This document shows, piece by piece, positions 35,345-44,353 of a stretch of 64,000 bases of DNA. Under the pieces are notes generated by a model. It searched no databases, was not told the DNA's origin, and was given only the letters and a program-made list of their open reading frames with translations. The position numbers and the translations under genes were made by a program. Numbering within the stretch: position 1 is the stretch's first letter; every line of letters begins with the position of its first letter. The DNA is from Pseudaminobacter soli (ex Zhang et al. 2022) (GTDB lineage Bacteria; Pseudomonadota; Alphaproteobacteria; Rhizobiales; Rhizobiaceae), in the NCBI RefSeq assembly GCF_014595955.1, contig NZ_JABVCF010000017.1:26405-90404 (forward strand). Reading direction: 5' to 3'.

Positions 35345-36241
35345 TCAGGCTCCTCTGCCGGTCAGCCTGCGCCAACCCCAACCGATCGTTCTCGTGACGG
35401 TGCTTTGATGGGCGTCGCGACCCGCGGCAAAGCCATAGGTGAGCGAGGTGCCTCCGCTCGCCAGCGCCGAGGCGATCCCTGGCAACTGGTAAAATACGTA
35501 GAGGGAGGCCAGACCGATGGCGCCGACGGCGATCGGCCGCATCAGGACGTCGCTGTAAGCCTCGACGGTGGTGAACATTGTCGCGAAACTGGTGACCAGC
35601 AGGGAGCCGACCGCAACGACGAGAACCTGCAGGATGACGAAGTTGGCGAGCTGCCCGATCCATGCCTCGGTAAAACGGCGTGTCGACTGGAACATGGACA
35701 GCGCAATGAAGATCGGGCCGATCGCGAGAATGATTGCAAGCGCGACGCGCGCGTACAGCGACACGACGTATCCAATCGAGGCGACAATGAACGTCACCAC
35801 GATCACCACCAGACCGGCAAAACCGGTCAGCGGATCGACCGGCCACGCCGACTGTTCCCAGATATCGTTAGCGGACTTCTGGCCCTTATCGAGCAGGCTG
35901 TCGAAGGTCGTCGCGCTTGGGGTGCCGCCGGTGTTCAGAGCTTCGGAAACTTCCCTGGGCAGAATTTCGAAAAAGACGTTGGTTACGTAGGTCTGGTATT
36001 CCCCGGCATTCCTGACCAGCATCAGGATGATGGCGAGCTTTATCGCCCGGAAGGCAAACTCCATGATCGGTTCCTGCACCGATCCGCGCAGGATGAGAAA
36101 TCCGTACAAGATCACATAAAGGGTCAGCGCTGCCGTCAACGGTCCCGTCACCCACGCGCTGATCCCGCTCGTACCGGAGCTGATGAAGTTCTGGAGCGGC
36201 GTCGTGAACTGGCGATCGAGAAAGTCGAAGACGGTGTACAT
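35345..36241 (-). CDS. virB6: VirB6 polytopic inner-membrane protein
   Basis: A 298-residue protein with at least five membrane segments (for example ALTLYVILYGFLILRG; GLVVIVVTFIVASIGYVVSLY; VALAIILAIGPIFIALSMF; GLASLYVFYQLPGIASAL) and the VirB6/TrbL-typical PIFIALSMFQSTRRFTEAWIGQL. It forms part of the inner-membrane channel. It lies between the eexN-like gene and virB7. Confidence 0.92.
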   Translation of the reverse strand: MYTVFDFLDRQFTTPLQNFISSGTSGISAWVTGPLTAALTLYVILYGFLILRGSVQEPIMEFAFRAIKLAIILMLVRNAGEYQTYVTNVFFEILPREVSEALNTGGTPSATTFDSLLDKGQKSANDIWEQSAWPVDPLTGFAGLVVIVVTFIVASIGYVVSLYARVALAIILAIGPIFIALSMFQSTRRFTEAWIGQLANFVILQVLVVAVGSLLVTSFATMFTTVEAYSDVLMRPIAVGAIGLASLYVFYQLPGIASALASGGTSLTYGFAAGRDAHQSTVTRTIGWGWRRLTGRGA

Positions 36242-36245
36242 GGCG

Positions 36246-36482
36246 CTATCCCCCCAGCGCCCCGTTCATGCGCTCGAGCCGGGCCTTGCCCTCCGCCTCT
36301 TCGGCATTGCCGCAATTGGGCGTCTGCCCCAGCTCACCGGGGTTCTCGCGGCATTTTCGGATATGATCAGCGCGCAGGCTCTCGTCGGCGAGAAACTCGC
36401 TGACGGTGATAACCGTAGCCGGCGGCGGTTCCGAACACGCCGCCAGCAATGCCATCATGACGAGGGACGCGGCACGCTTCAT
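36246..36482 (-). CDS. eexN: EexN-family entry-exclusion lipoprotein
   Basis: A 78-residue lipoprotein with a signal peptide ending LAAC (lipidated Cys 16). The mature part has the EexN pattern: a short helix ending in a Cys (RKC), then ENPGELGQTPNCGNAE. EexN proteins on VirB-type plasmids reduce uptake of related plasmids by the host cell. Its start overlaps the virB5 stop as ATGA, and virB6 follows 4 bp later, the usual position. Confidence 0.85.
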   Translation of the reverse strand: MKRAASLVMMALLAACSEPPPATVITVSEFLADESLRADHIRKCRENPGELGQTPNCGNAEEAEGKARLERMNGALGG

Positions 36483-37177
36483 TGCGACAGCGCCGTGTTC
36501 ATCGTGTCGAGGCGCTTGCGCCAGTCTTCCGCCTTGCGCTGGTCCTCGACCTGGGCCTGCGCCTGCTGGACCATCTGCAGTCCCTGCATGCGCAGGAGAT
36601 CGGTTTGCAGGAAGGCACTTTCGGCCTGAATGCGCGCCTGGAGATCGGCGATATCCTTGGCATCGCTCGCCGAGGATATCTGCTGGCGCAACTGATCGAT
36701 CCCGTCGATACGCTTCGTGGCGGCATCGTAGATTTGCTGGCCAAGGCTCATCTGGCCGGCATTGCGGTTCTGAATGCGCGTCAGCTCCTGGGCATAGAAA
36801 TCATTCGCCGAGGATTGGTAGGTCGAGTTGTCGCCGAGGATTTTCGAGGCGGCATCGCCAAACGCACCCGAGCCGTTGCCGCTGAGCAGGCTTTCTATCG
36901 CCGCAAAGTCCTGCGGTAAGGCCTTGCGTATTTCAGGCTGGTTCAGGAGGGAGGCAACATCGGCCATGTTCGTCAGTTTGTTCAGCGATCCGAACAATTG
37001 CTCGGCTTGCGTGATCTGTTGATTGAGCGCGTCGAGCTGTGACTTGAGCTGGGTGATGCTCTCGATGTGCTTCAAGATCGCGGTCTGATCGATCACGGGA
37101 ATCCCTTGTGCGCCGGCGCCGCTGGCCGACAGGGCAAGGATGGCGACGGCGGCCATCATCGAATTGCGCATACGCAT
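36479..37177 (-). CDS. virB5: VirB5 minor pilus protein
   Basis: A 232-residue secreted protein. A signal peptide ends in SASGAGAQG, followed by a long helical VirB5 domain (LKSQLDALNQQITQAEQLFGSL; YQSSANDFYAQELTRIQNRN). It sits at the pilus tip. ATG 37177 overlaps the virB4 stop as TGATG; the frame is open upstream inside virB4, but that reading is not needed. Confidence 0.92.
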   Translation of the reverse strand: MRMRNSMMAAVAILALSASGAGAQGIPVIDQTAILKHIESITQLKSQLDALNQQITQAEQLFGSLNKLTNMADVASLLNQPEIRKALPQDFAAIESLLSGNGSGAFGDAASKILGDNSTYQSSANDFYAQELTRIQNRNAGQMSLGQQIYDAATKRIDGIDQLRQQISSASDAKDIADLQARIQAESAFLQTDLLRMQGLQMVQQAQAQVEDQRKAEDWRKRLDTMNTALSQ

Positions 37178-39579
37178 CAGCCGGCACTCCTTTGCTGCTG
37201 GAAGAGAGGAAGCCAAGCTTCCGGGTCATCGCCGGTCTGCGCCCGTATCGTGTCTGCAAGCTCGACATTGGCAGTGCGGCCGGAGAGCACGGCGAGTTCG
37301 TCGTCGAAGCCGCCGAGATTGAGTTCGGCGACGACGCTGTTGTGGCCCTGCTTAACGATGAAGCGGCGGCTCTCATTGGAGAGCTCGCGCGCGATCAGCT
37401 CATATTCCCGTTCGGTGAGTTTGAAGCCATCGACATAGTCGACGCGACTGCCGCGCGAGTTCGGCATGAACACCTGGGTCGGGCACTGCTCGATGATGGT
37501 GTGCGCGATCGGTGAATGGATCGCATCGCGCGGGCTTTGTGTCGCGAACAGCATGAGTCCGTTCTGCTTGCGGATGGTCTTGAGCTTGTTCTGGGCGAGA
37601 TCCCGAAAGCCCTCGTCAGCAAGTGCTTTCCAGAACTCATCGATCACGATGATGATCCGGCGGCCGTCGATCAGCTGCTCGACGCGGTGGAAGAGGTAGG
37701 CCATCAGCGGCGCGCGGATCTCCTCGTTATCGAGGAAGTCAGTCATGTCATAGCCGACGAACTTGCCACCGGCACCAAAGTCGCCGAGGCCAATGTCCTC
37801 GATGACGTTGTCGAAGACCCAGCCCAGGGGCCCTCCCCTCTCCCAGCGGCGCAGCCGAGAAGCGATGCCTTCGGGATCGGTGTTGTTGAGGAAGGTGCGC
37901 AGCGCGCCGATCGTGCGCCGCTCCACCGGCAGATCGGCGAGCCCATCGATGGCATTGTCGATGTCGCGCGTCTCGGCGACAGAGAGCTCGCGGGTTTTCG
38001 AGCCGACGAGCTTGGTCACCCATTGCGCCAGGAACACCTTGTTCTCCGGCGTCAGTTCCATGCCCTTCAGCGGAGCGCAGCCGGTCGGGCGGCCATTCTT
38101 GAGCGGCAGATAGGTTCCGCCGGCCGCGCGCACGAAGAGGTCTGCGCCGCGGTCCTTGTCGAAGAAGACGATATGCGCGTCGAACTTCTCGCCCTGCGAC
38201 AGGATGAAGTTGAGCAGCACCGTCTTGCCCGAGCCCGATGGCCCGCCGATGAAGGTGTTGCCGAGGTCACCATAGTGCAGATTGAAGTAGAGCGGTGATC
38301 CCGACGCCGTCTTCAGCATGGCAACGGCCGGTCCCCATTCATTGCTGTCGCGCTGACCGGCCGGATAGGAATGGAAAGGCGAAAGGGCCGCGAAATTCTT
38401 TGAGGTGATTGCGCCGGAGCGGACGCGATAGCGGAAATTTCCTGGAAGCTGCGCCCACCAGGCCGCTTCAAGCCCGAGATCCTCGCGGGCGACGACTGCG
38501 CCGCCATTGGTCAGATGGGTCCGGCTCTTGGCCAAATTGTCCGTCAATTCCTTCACCGAGTGGGCGAAGACTGTGAGGGTCAAGTGGTGGTCGCCCAGAA
38601 CGAAACGGTTGGATTCCAGATCGTCCAGTGCATCGTCGAGCTCCTCGAGCTGCGATTCGGCCTTGTCGCCGGCGCTGACCATCTGGTTCTGTTTGCGACC
38701 CATCACCGTCTTTGCGTCCGACTTCGACAGGAAGGAGAAGCTCTGGGTCAGGATCAGTTCATAGGGGACGGTGAGCAAGCCGTCGAACATCCCGGGTCGC
38801 GTGCGGGCCGGATATTCCTTGAAACCGAACATGCCGGCATAGCGGCTCGATCCTTCGTGGCGGATCTCCACCGTCTCGCGTCCGACGATGACCCGGTCGG
38901 AATAAATTGCTGATGAAACACGGCCCTCGGTCAGCGGGACAGCTTCACGGCGGCCACCTACCAATTGGTGCAGCACTTCGCTCGGCTCGGAGAAGATCAG
39001 GCCGTCGCGTTCCTGCAGGGTGAGGACGCGCGGGCCGAAGCGCTTCAGGCCAGCCGTAACGTCGACGATGGTGTCGTCGAGATGCTTGAGGGCATCCTCA
39101 TCAAGCTCCACCCCACGTCGCCGCGCCTTGCGCAACTTCGACAGAAACGCTGCCACCCTCTCGGCGGGATCCTTGCCTGGGTGCCAGACGAGGCTGAGAT
39201 AGAGATCGTTGCGGAACAAGTCCTCGCCGATCATGCGGTTCCGGTACTTGTCGTTCAGCGTCCGTGAGAAGGCGTTGGCGAATTCGCCGTCGGGATACTC
39301 ATTGTCCCGTCGCCGAACGACATGCGTCCACAGCGCCAACCGCTCATCGGCGATATTGCGGTAAAGCGTGTTGAGGTCGCGGTGCAGGGCGTTGAGGTCG
39401 AGCGTGTCGGCCGTCTCGAAAGACACGCCTTCGAGCGCGATGACCACCATCAGGGCACGGGAGTCGAGCGCGATCACCCGCTCGTCGACGTGGCGGACGT
39501 AGGGGATGAAGGTCTCGGGTTCGAGCTCACGGCTCCTGACGGTCGCGGTACTAGGCAAGGCCGAGATCCCTTTCGTCAT
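37177..39579 (-). CDS. virB4: VirB4 secretion ATPase
   Basis: An 800-residue ATPase of the CagE/VirB4 family. The N-terminal half is the VirB4 accessory domain, and the C-terminal ATPase has Walker A GSGKT at 449-453 (in FIGGPSGSGKTVLL) and Walker B IIIVIDEFW followed by TIRKQNGLMLFATQSP. It powers pilus assembly and substrate transfer. Its start lies within the virB3 3' end (29-bp overlap). Confidence 0.96.
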   Translation of the reverse strand: MTKGISALPSTATVRSRELEPETFIPYVRHVDERVIALDSRALMVVIALEGVSFETADTLDLNALHRDLNTLYRNIADERLALWTHVVRRRDNEYPDGEFANAFSRTLNDKYRNRMIGEDLFRNDLYLSLVWHPGKDPAERVAAFLSKLRKARRRGVELDEDALKHLDDTIVDVTAGLKRFGPRVLTLQERDGLIFSEPSEVLHQLVGGRREAVPLTEGRVSSAIYSDRVIVGRETVEIRHEGSSRYAGMFGFKEYPARTRPGMFDGLLTVPYELILTQSFSFLSKSDAKTVMGRKQNQMVSAGDKAESQLEELDDALDDLESNRFVLGDHHLTLTVFAHSVKELTDNLAKSRTHLTNGGAVVAREDLGLEAAWWAQLPGNFRYRVRSGAITSKNFAALSPFHSYPAGQRDSNEWGPAVAMLKTASGSPLYFNLHYGDLGNTFIGGPSGSGKTVLLNFILSQGEKFDAHIVFFDKDRGADLFVRAAGGTYLPLKNGRPTGCAPLKGMELTPENKVFLAQWVTKLVGSKTRELSVAETRDIDNAIDGLADLPVERRTIGALRTFLNNTDPEGIASRLRRWERGGPLGWVFDNVIEDIGLGDFGAGGKFVGYDMTDFLDNEEIRAPLMAYLFHRVEQLIDGRRIIIVIDEFWKALADEGFRDLAQNKLKTIRKQNGLMLFATQSPRDAIHSPIAHTIIEQCPTQVFMPNSRGSRVDYVDGFKLTEREYELIARELSNESRRFIVKQGHNSVVAELNLGGFDDELAVLSGRTANVELADTIRAQTGDDPEAWLPLFQQQRSAG

Positions 39580-39889
39580 AGCGCCGAACGAGCTTCATGG
39601 GCGTGAGGCTCGATCCGCCCCAGAACCCGCTGTTGCGGGTCCTACCCCGCGTCTCGATCCAGCCGAGCAACACTCGGAACATGTTGTGGTCGTGCTTGAC
39701 GATGGCCTTGAAGATGACGTGGAACACGAGGCCTACAAGGGCGTAGGCCACCGATCCCGCGACGATGAAGAGGATCGTCGTGAAGATCATATTGATCCCC
39801 ATCGCCTCCATCGTCACGCCGCCGATCATCGCCGGCCTTGTGCAGGCGAGAAACAGCGTGTCTTCCTCAAGGGCAATCCGCTCGGACAC
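39551..39889 (-). CDS. virB3: VirB3 inner-membrane protein
   Basis: A 112-residue protein with the VirB3 pattern EEDTLFLACTRPAMIGGVTM at the N-terminus and a membrane region IFTTILFIVAGSVAYALVGLVFHVIFKAI (described here as about residues 35-63). It works with VirB4. It follows virB2 by 3 bp and overlaps virB4. Confidence 0.93.
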   Translation of the reverse strand: MSERIALEEDTLFLACTRPAMIGGVTMEAMGINMIFTTILFIVAGSVAYALVGLVFHVIFKAIVKHDHNMFRVLLGWIETRGRTRNSGFWGGSSLTPMKLVRRYDERDLGLA

Positions 39890-39892
39890 GCA

Positions 39893-40192
39893 CTAGCCTC
39901 CTGCGATCATGTTGACGATCTCGGTCGCGCCGAAGATGATCCCGATGCCGAGGACGACAAACGCGGCCTTGCGGAGGTCGAGATAGCCGAACATCCAGGC
40001 GATGCCGACGATGATCACGGCTATGATGGCCAGCAGTCTCGCGACATTGCCGGTCAGCATGTTGACGATATTTTGCAGCACGCTTTCAATGCCGCCCGCC
40101 TGGGCGAAGCTCGGCTCGACCAAGGCCAGAGAAAATACCGCGGCCATCGTCGCGGTCGCCGCGAACGGTCTTATGCGAGCCGATAGGTTCAT
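39893..40192 (-). CDS. virB2: VirB2 major pilin
   Basis: A 99-residue pilin precursor. A signal peptide ends near SFAQAG, followed by two hydrophobic helices (VARLLAIIAVIIVGIAWMFG and FVVLGIGIIFGATEIVNMI) typical of VirB2/TrbC pilins. It builds the conjugative pilus. virB1 ends 6 bp upstream. Confidence 0.93.
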   Translation of the reverse strand: MNLSARIRPFAATATMAAVFSLALVEPSFAQAGGIESVLQNIVNMLTGNVARLLAIIAVIIVGIAWMFGYLDLRKAAFVVLGIGIIFGATEIVNMIAGG

Positions 40193-40198
40193 GGTTCA

Positions 40199-40873
40199 TC
40201 ACTCCTTTTGCTCGTTGGAAAAGACGAGGACGGAGGATTGCCGCCCCACGTTGTAGACATCCCATCGCGGCACTGAAGCCTGCGACCGCTGCTGGCTCTT
40301 CTCGACCGGACCGCTGTCGACCGTGGCGGCAGACGACTCCCCTGCCCTTTCGCGCGCAGGCAATGCCTGCGCCTGCGTCTCGCCGATTTCGATGCTCCCA
40401 AGTTGGCTGGACAGTCGTTCGCGCTCGGAAAGCACCTTTTTGTCGTAGCCCACCATTTGGCCGACGGAGGCGTCGCCATTGCCGAAATAGCTCCGCAGCA
40501 TGACGGCTTCGGCCTGAGCCCTCGTCGCGCCGCCTTGGAGAGCTATTTTGTAGTAACCCTCCAGGAGTGCCGCGATCGCCTTGATATTCAGGCAGAGGTC
40601 GAATGTGTCGCTGACGGACAGTCCCAGCCGACCGAGATTGCCAGAATTGATCCCGCCAAGTCCCAGGTCGATATCGTGGCCCTCGGCAATCAGGATTGTC
40701 GCGGTCTCGATTGCCTCGGCTCTGGTTTTGGGCTGCGCGGCCAGCGGATGATCTGTGTTGATGCGTATGGCAAACGGCTGGAATCCACTCTCTATGCTCA
40801 CGACAGCGGCAATTGTTTCTGTGGCGATCTGCGGAGCGCAGTTTTGAGCGAGATCGAGAAAGGCCACCGGCAT
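40199..40873 (-). CDS. virB1: VirB1 lytic transglycosylase
   Basis: A 224-residue protein with an SLT-type transglycosylase domain. The catalytic Glu lies in AAVVSIESGFQPFAI (about residue 28), and a GLGGINSGNLGRLGLSVSDTFDLCLN segment (about 70-95) corresponds to the substrate groove. It opens peptidoglycan for channel assembly. The C-terminal 60 residues are hydrophilic. No clear signal peptide is visible at this start, as in many rhizobial VirB1 proteins. Confidence 0.9.
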   Translation of the reverse strand: MPVAFLDLAQNCAPQIATETIAAVVSIESGFQPFAIRINTDHPLAAQPKTRAEAIETATILIAEGHDIDLGLGGINSGNLGRLGLSVSDTFDLCLNIKAIAALLEGYYKIALQGGATRAQAEAVMLRSYFGNGDASVGQMVGYDKKVLSERERLSSQLGSIEIGETQAQALPARERAGESSAATVDSGPVEKSQQRSQASVPRWDVYNVGRQSSVLVFSNEQKE

Positions 40874-40876
40874 GGG

Positions 40877-41395
40877 CTAGAACCACACGCGCTGGCGGCC
40901 GGCACCATCGATGGTAACGTCGACATATCTGGGCTGTTCGCGCACATGGGGACGTTGGGTGACCAGTGCCTTGCAAACCCGCTTGCCGTCTTCGAAATGC
41001 CAGGAACCCGTGGCTCCTCCATCGTCACGATAGCTGCACACGGCGCTGCTAACGACTTTGGGTTCGGTGGAGACGCAGGCGACTTCGTTCCGCCGATCTC
41101 CCGAGCGCGTGACCAGCCGGAACCCGGCATCGCAATAGTACGGTTCATAACGGGGCTTCGTCGCTGTGAAGCCAACGCCGCTGCAAATCGGGAAGGATCG
41201 GCCCTTCGCCAGATGCGACCACAGCCGCTCAATCGGGGGGCGGCACTCGGCGTACTGCGTTGCGCCACCGGGATTTGAAAGGCATAGGAGAACCTGGCAG
41301 CCCCAGTCATCTGCCCGCGCATTAGACGACGAAAAGGTGTACAATGGAACGTAGAGTAAAAAGGCGGAAAGTGCCCGAATGACCGTATTTTTCAT
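40877..41395 (-). CDS. Secreted Cys-rich protein at the head of the virB operon
   Basis: A 172-residue protein with a Sec signal peptide (MKNTVIRALSAFLLYVPLYTF to NARADD) and nine Cys in the mature part (beginning DWGCQVLLCLSNPGG), so it is probably disulfide-bonded in the periplasm. Similar proteins precede virB1 on rhizobial plasmids, but I know no function. The start at 41395 is chosen because the signal peptide begins there; the longer frame to 41473 runs into the promoter region. It is probably the first gene of the operon. Confidence 0.7.
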   Translation of the reverse strand: MKNTVIRALSAFLLYVPLYTFSSSNARADDWGCQVLLCLSNPGGATQYAECRPPIERLWSHLAKGRSFPICSGVGFTATKPRYEPYYCDAGFRLVTRSGDRRNEVACVSTEPKVVSSAVCSYRDDGGATGSWHFEDGKRVCKALVTQRPHVREQPRYVDVTIDGAGRQRVWF

Positions 41396-41483
41396 GCCGA
41401 TCCCCCCGTTTGTCTCTCCATTGGCTAGCCGTCCGTGGGCTTCACCACCTTTCCATACTGTACGATAACGCATAGATAAGAAG
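41396..41483. promoter_or_regulatory. Divergent promoter region of the virB operon and the winged-helix regulator
   Basis: An 88-bp spacer between divergent start codons. It is A+T-richer on the right side. It must hold the promoter of the whole virB operon and probably the operator of the divergent regulator. No unambiguous -35/-10 pair could be assigned by eye. Confidence 0.5.
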
Positions 41484-41837
41484 ATGCCAAGCCCATTAAA
41501 TCAGCGTTGGCACAACACGGTTTTCGCGACCTTGGCTACGCATGAGATCATGTCAAAGCCCCTGCCCGACGAGACGCCAAATTCGCGTCTGCGCCAACTC
41601 GGCATGATGAATCTCCTGTACACCCTGCAAAAGGCAGATACGGCGCTGACCATAACGAACGTGACGGAAGTCACTGGAATGACAAGGAAAGCGGCGCAGG
41701 AAGCGATTGATCCACTTGTCGTGCGCGGCCTCCTTAAGGAATCCTGGGGCCGCACGTCGATCGGCCGTGGCAAGGCCCGGCAATACGAGATCGCGCCGGA
41801 AATCTTCGAGAAGCTTCAGGGCGTTTACGGCGCCTGA
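41484..41837 (+). CDS. Winged-helix transcriptional regulator divergent from virB
   Basis: A 117-residue protein. Residues about 50-110 form a winged helix-turn-helix (ITNVTEVTGMTRKAAQEAIDPLVVRGLLKE, then a basic wing GRGKARQYEIAP). Its position facing the virB operon suggests it represses secretion genes, like RctA of Rhizobium etli, which is also a small winged-helix repressor; this is an inference from position and size. A relation to TrbR-type repressors is also possible. ATG 41484 has a weak binding site. Confidence 0.7.
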   Translation: MPSPLNQRWHNTVFATLATHEIMSKPLPDETPNSRLRQLGMMNLLYTLQKADTALTITNVTEVTGMTRKAAQEAIDPLVVRGLLKESWGRTSIGRGKARQYEIAPEIFEKLQGVYGA

Positions 41838-42184
41838 TCCACGCTGCCCGGTCGTAGGGCTGTGTGAAAAGTCTTCCATTACATGGTGAAAACGCACAGT
41901 ATTGCTTGCGCACAAGCGCACACGCATAGTCCGCGATGCGACTCACCTCCTCTCACGGGCAGACTGATTCGTTTCGCGTAGACAAACCGTGTGATGGGAG
42001 AAGCTATACGGCAAAAGCGGAACGGCCCCGGAAGTTGGCGCTTCCAAGGCCGGTTCACTGAAGATCGAAATTTTTCGATGGGGCTCTTTGGCGAGAACCG
42101 CAACGTCTAACGGGTAGAATAGTGGCTTAGTTGTTGCGGCGTTTAAGCGAAGGCAGCCAGGCTGTAACGGGACAGGCCGAGCTT
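41838..42184. other. No gene recognised (347 bp)
   Basis: Spacer between the regulator and the hipBA operator array. No reading frame with a convincing start or product was seen. The base composition is mixed. Confidence 0.4.
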
Positions 42185-42285
42185 CATACGCGAGTCCGTA
42201 TATCCTTAAGTTATACGTGATCCCGTATAAATAGCTCATATACGGAAACGCGCATATTGACTTTATATACGCGTCTCCGTATAAT
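42185..42285 (+). promoter_or_regulatory. hipBA promoter with four operators at exact 27-bp spacing
   Basis: Four 18-bp palindromes of form TATACG-N6-CGTATA start at 42185, 42212, 42239 and 42266, so the pitch is 27 bp each time. Copies 2 and 4 are perfect; copy 1 has CATACG on the left and copy 3 has CGCATA on the right. The promoter is TTGACT (42257-42262), 17 bp, TATAAT (42280-42285). Operator 3 abuts the -35 and operator 4 covers the spacer and part of the -10. HipB binding here would block transcription. Confidence 0.85.
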
Positions 42286-42302
42286 GTCATTGGAGGCTCG
42301 CC

Positions 42303-42557
42303 ATGACGGACCAGATCGCCCGCAACGAAAAACAGCTCGGCGCTATCCTGCGCCGCGCCCGCAAGCAGGCCGGCCTTACGCAGGGAGCGCTGGGCAGCCA
42401 TATCCATCTGCGCCAGGGGACCGTCTCCCGCCTTGAGGCCGGCGAGCCCGCCGTGCAGCTGCGCACCGTGATGGCGGCACTATCCGCCCTCGACCTCGAG
42501 CTCGTCATCCGCCCCCGCAGTAAGGCAAGCGAAGCTGATATTGAGGACTTGTTCTGA
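42303..42557 (+). CDS. hipB: HipB-type antitoxin, Xre-family repressor
   Basis: An 84-residue helix-turn-helix protein (LGAILRRARKQAGLTQGALG, then RQGTVSRLEAGEPAVQLRTVM) with a C-terminal strand region. HipB neutralises HipA and represses the operon. GGAGG lies 6 bp before ATG 42303. Its stop overlaps the hipA start as TGATG. The four upstream palindromes are its likely operators. Confidence 0.9.
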   Translation: MTDQIARNEKQLGAILRRARKQAGLTQGALGSHIHLRQGTVSRLEAGEPAVQLRTVMAALSALDLELVIRPRSKASEADIEDLF

Positions 42558-43879
42558 TGGCGCGACGTCGGGCCTACGCGCCCCTCAATGTGTTTCTAAA
42601 CAGCCGCCTCGTCGGCGTGCTGCGCCGTGAAACCACCGGCGCCATCGACTTCCAGTACGCCAAAGAATGGCTCGACTGGGAGAACACCTTCCCAGTCTCC
42701 CTCTCTCTGCCTTTGCGAGAGGACCGCTATATCGGGGCGCCCGTCATCAATGTCTTCGACAATCTGCTGCCGGACAGCGATGCCATCCGCAAGCGCGTCG
42801 CCGAGCGCGTCGGCGCGGGCGGCACGGATGCCTACAGCCTGCTTTCCGCCCTGGGCCATGACTGCGTCGGCGCGCTGCAATTCCTCCCGGACGGCGTCGA
42901 TCCCGGCAAGGCCGGCGCCGTCGACGGCAACCCCGTCACCGACGACGACGTCGCCGCCATCATCAACAACCTCGCCGCTGCCCCCCTCGGCATGGGCGAA
43001 GACGATGATTTCCGGATTTCAATTGCGGGCGCCCAGGAAAAGACCGCCCTGCTGCGCACAGACGGGCGATGGTTAAAGCCCGCCGGGACCACCGCCACCA
43101 CTCATATCCTCAAGCCGCAGATTGGCCAGCTGCCGAATGGCATCGACCTCTCGGACAGCGTTGAGAACGAGTATTTCTGCTTGAAGCTGCTCGCCGCCTT
43201 CGGCGTGCCGGCAGCCCACACCGAAATTGCCCATTTCGGCGACCGCCGCACCCTCATCGTCGAACGCTTCGATCGCCGCTGGACGTCTGATGGCCGTCTT
43301 CTGCGCCTGCCCCAGGAAGATATTTGCCAAGCCCTTTCCGTGCCGCCGACGCGCAAATATCAGTCAGATGGTGGCCCCGGCATGCGTGACATCATCCAGC
43401 TCCTAAAGGGCAGCGACACGCCGGAGCAGGACATCTCCACCTTCCTGCGCGCATGCATCGTATTCTGGATGATCGGCGCCACCGACGGCCACGCGAAGAA
43501 CTTCAGCATCACCATCGGTCCTGGCGGACGTTTCCGCCTGACGCCGCTTTATGACGTGCTGACCGCGCAACCGAGTCTTGATGCCGGCCAGATCCAACAG
43601 AAGAAATTCAAGCTCGCCATGTCGGTGGGCAAGAACCGCCACTACCCGGTCGATAGCATCATGCCGCGCCACTTCCTGCAAACGGCCGAACTCGCAGGTG
43701 TTGGCGCGCCCCTGATGCGCACAATCTTCGAAGACCTTGCCGCGAACGCCAACGACAAAATGGCCGCTGTCACGGAATCGCTCCCTAAGGGATTTCCGTC
43801 GGCGCTAATCGATTCGGTGAGCCAAGCCATGATCCATCGCGCGCGTCTGCTCGGAGGCGATCTGCTCTCCCAACTCTAA
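42557..43879 (+). CDS. hipA: HipA-type serine/threonine kinase toxin
   Basis: A 440-residue kinase of normal HipA length. The N-terminal HipA-N1 subdomain is followed by SIAGAQEKTALL (ATP-binding loop), catalytic D310 and N315 in TDGHAKNFS, and LYDVLTAQP (metal-binding). E. coli HipA phosphorylates glutamyl-tRNA synthetase and causes persistence; the target here is not known. All key residues seem to be present. It is coupled to hipB. The module probably stabilises the plasmid. Confidence 0.92.
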   Translation: MARRRAYAPLNVFLNSRLVGVLRRETTGAIDFQYAKEWLDWENTFPVSLSLPLREDRYIGAPVINVFDNLLPDSDAIRKRVAERVGAGGTDAYSLLSALGHDCVGALQFLPDGVDPGKAGAVDGNPVTDDDVAAIINNLAAAPLGMGEDDDFRISIAGAQEKTALLRTDGRWLKPAGTTATTHILKPQIGQLPNGIDLSDSVENEYFCLKLLAAFGVPAAHTEIAHFGDRRTLIVERFDRRWTSDGRLLRLPQEDICQALSVPPTRKYQSDGGPGMRDIIQLLKGSDTPEQDISTFLRACIVFWMIGATDGHAKNFSITIGPGGRFRLTPLYDVLTAQPSLDAGQIQQKKFKLAMSVGKNRHYPVDSIMPRHFLQTAELAGVGAPLMRTIFEDLAANANDKMAAVTESLPKGFPSALIDSVSQAMIHRARLLGGDLLSQL

Positions 43880-44353
43880 CGAGTCGCCTCTTTCGGGCAG
43901 ATCCATAAAGTCGAACTACACGATGCCCCTGAATCGGGAGCGGGGCAGTCATGCCGGAGGCTGCATGTGATGACGTGGGCGGCGCTCCCACGACGCACGC
44001 TAAGATGGCGCGTAGCGGTAGCCGTCTCCCTGATCACTCTGCAAAATAAGTGCTGTGCCATGTTGGATATGGCGAGCGGCGTCCAAATGTGTCCGTGCGA
44101 AGTTGTTTGGTACCTCGCGATATGATGTGCCGCTCAGTGAAGTTTTCCAACTACGTTTCTCGCCCGCGTGACGCATATTAATTTTGACCCCGGCAAACTG
44201 GGCGACGTAGATTACACATATCAATAAGCCGCCCCTTTGTAGCATCTCGGTTAACAGCGGGGCTCATTGAAGCTTTCAGTAGGGCAATAATATATAAAAC
44301 TTCGATCGAAACTTATATTCCCCAATGTCAATCCAGAACTGCCTGCCGACGAA
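43880..44353. other. No gene recognised (474 bp)
   Basis: Spacer after hipA. It contains a small dyad, TGCCCC (43924-43929) with GGGGCA (43942-43947), possibly the hipA terminator. The rest is A+T-richer and shows no convincing frame. Confidence 0.4.

Noticed and set aside
35312..36403. 363-codon + frame opposite virB6
   Set aside because: The minus strand encodes a typical VirB6 membrane protein. The + translation is charged and without domains.
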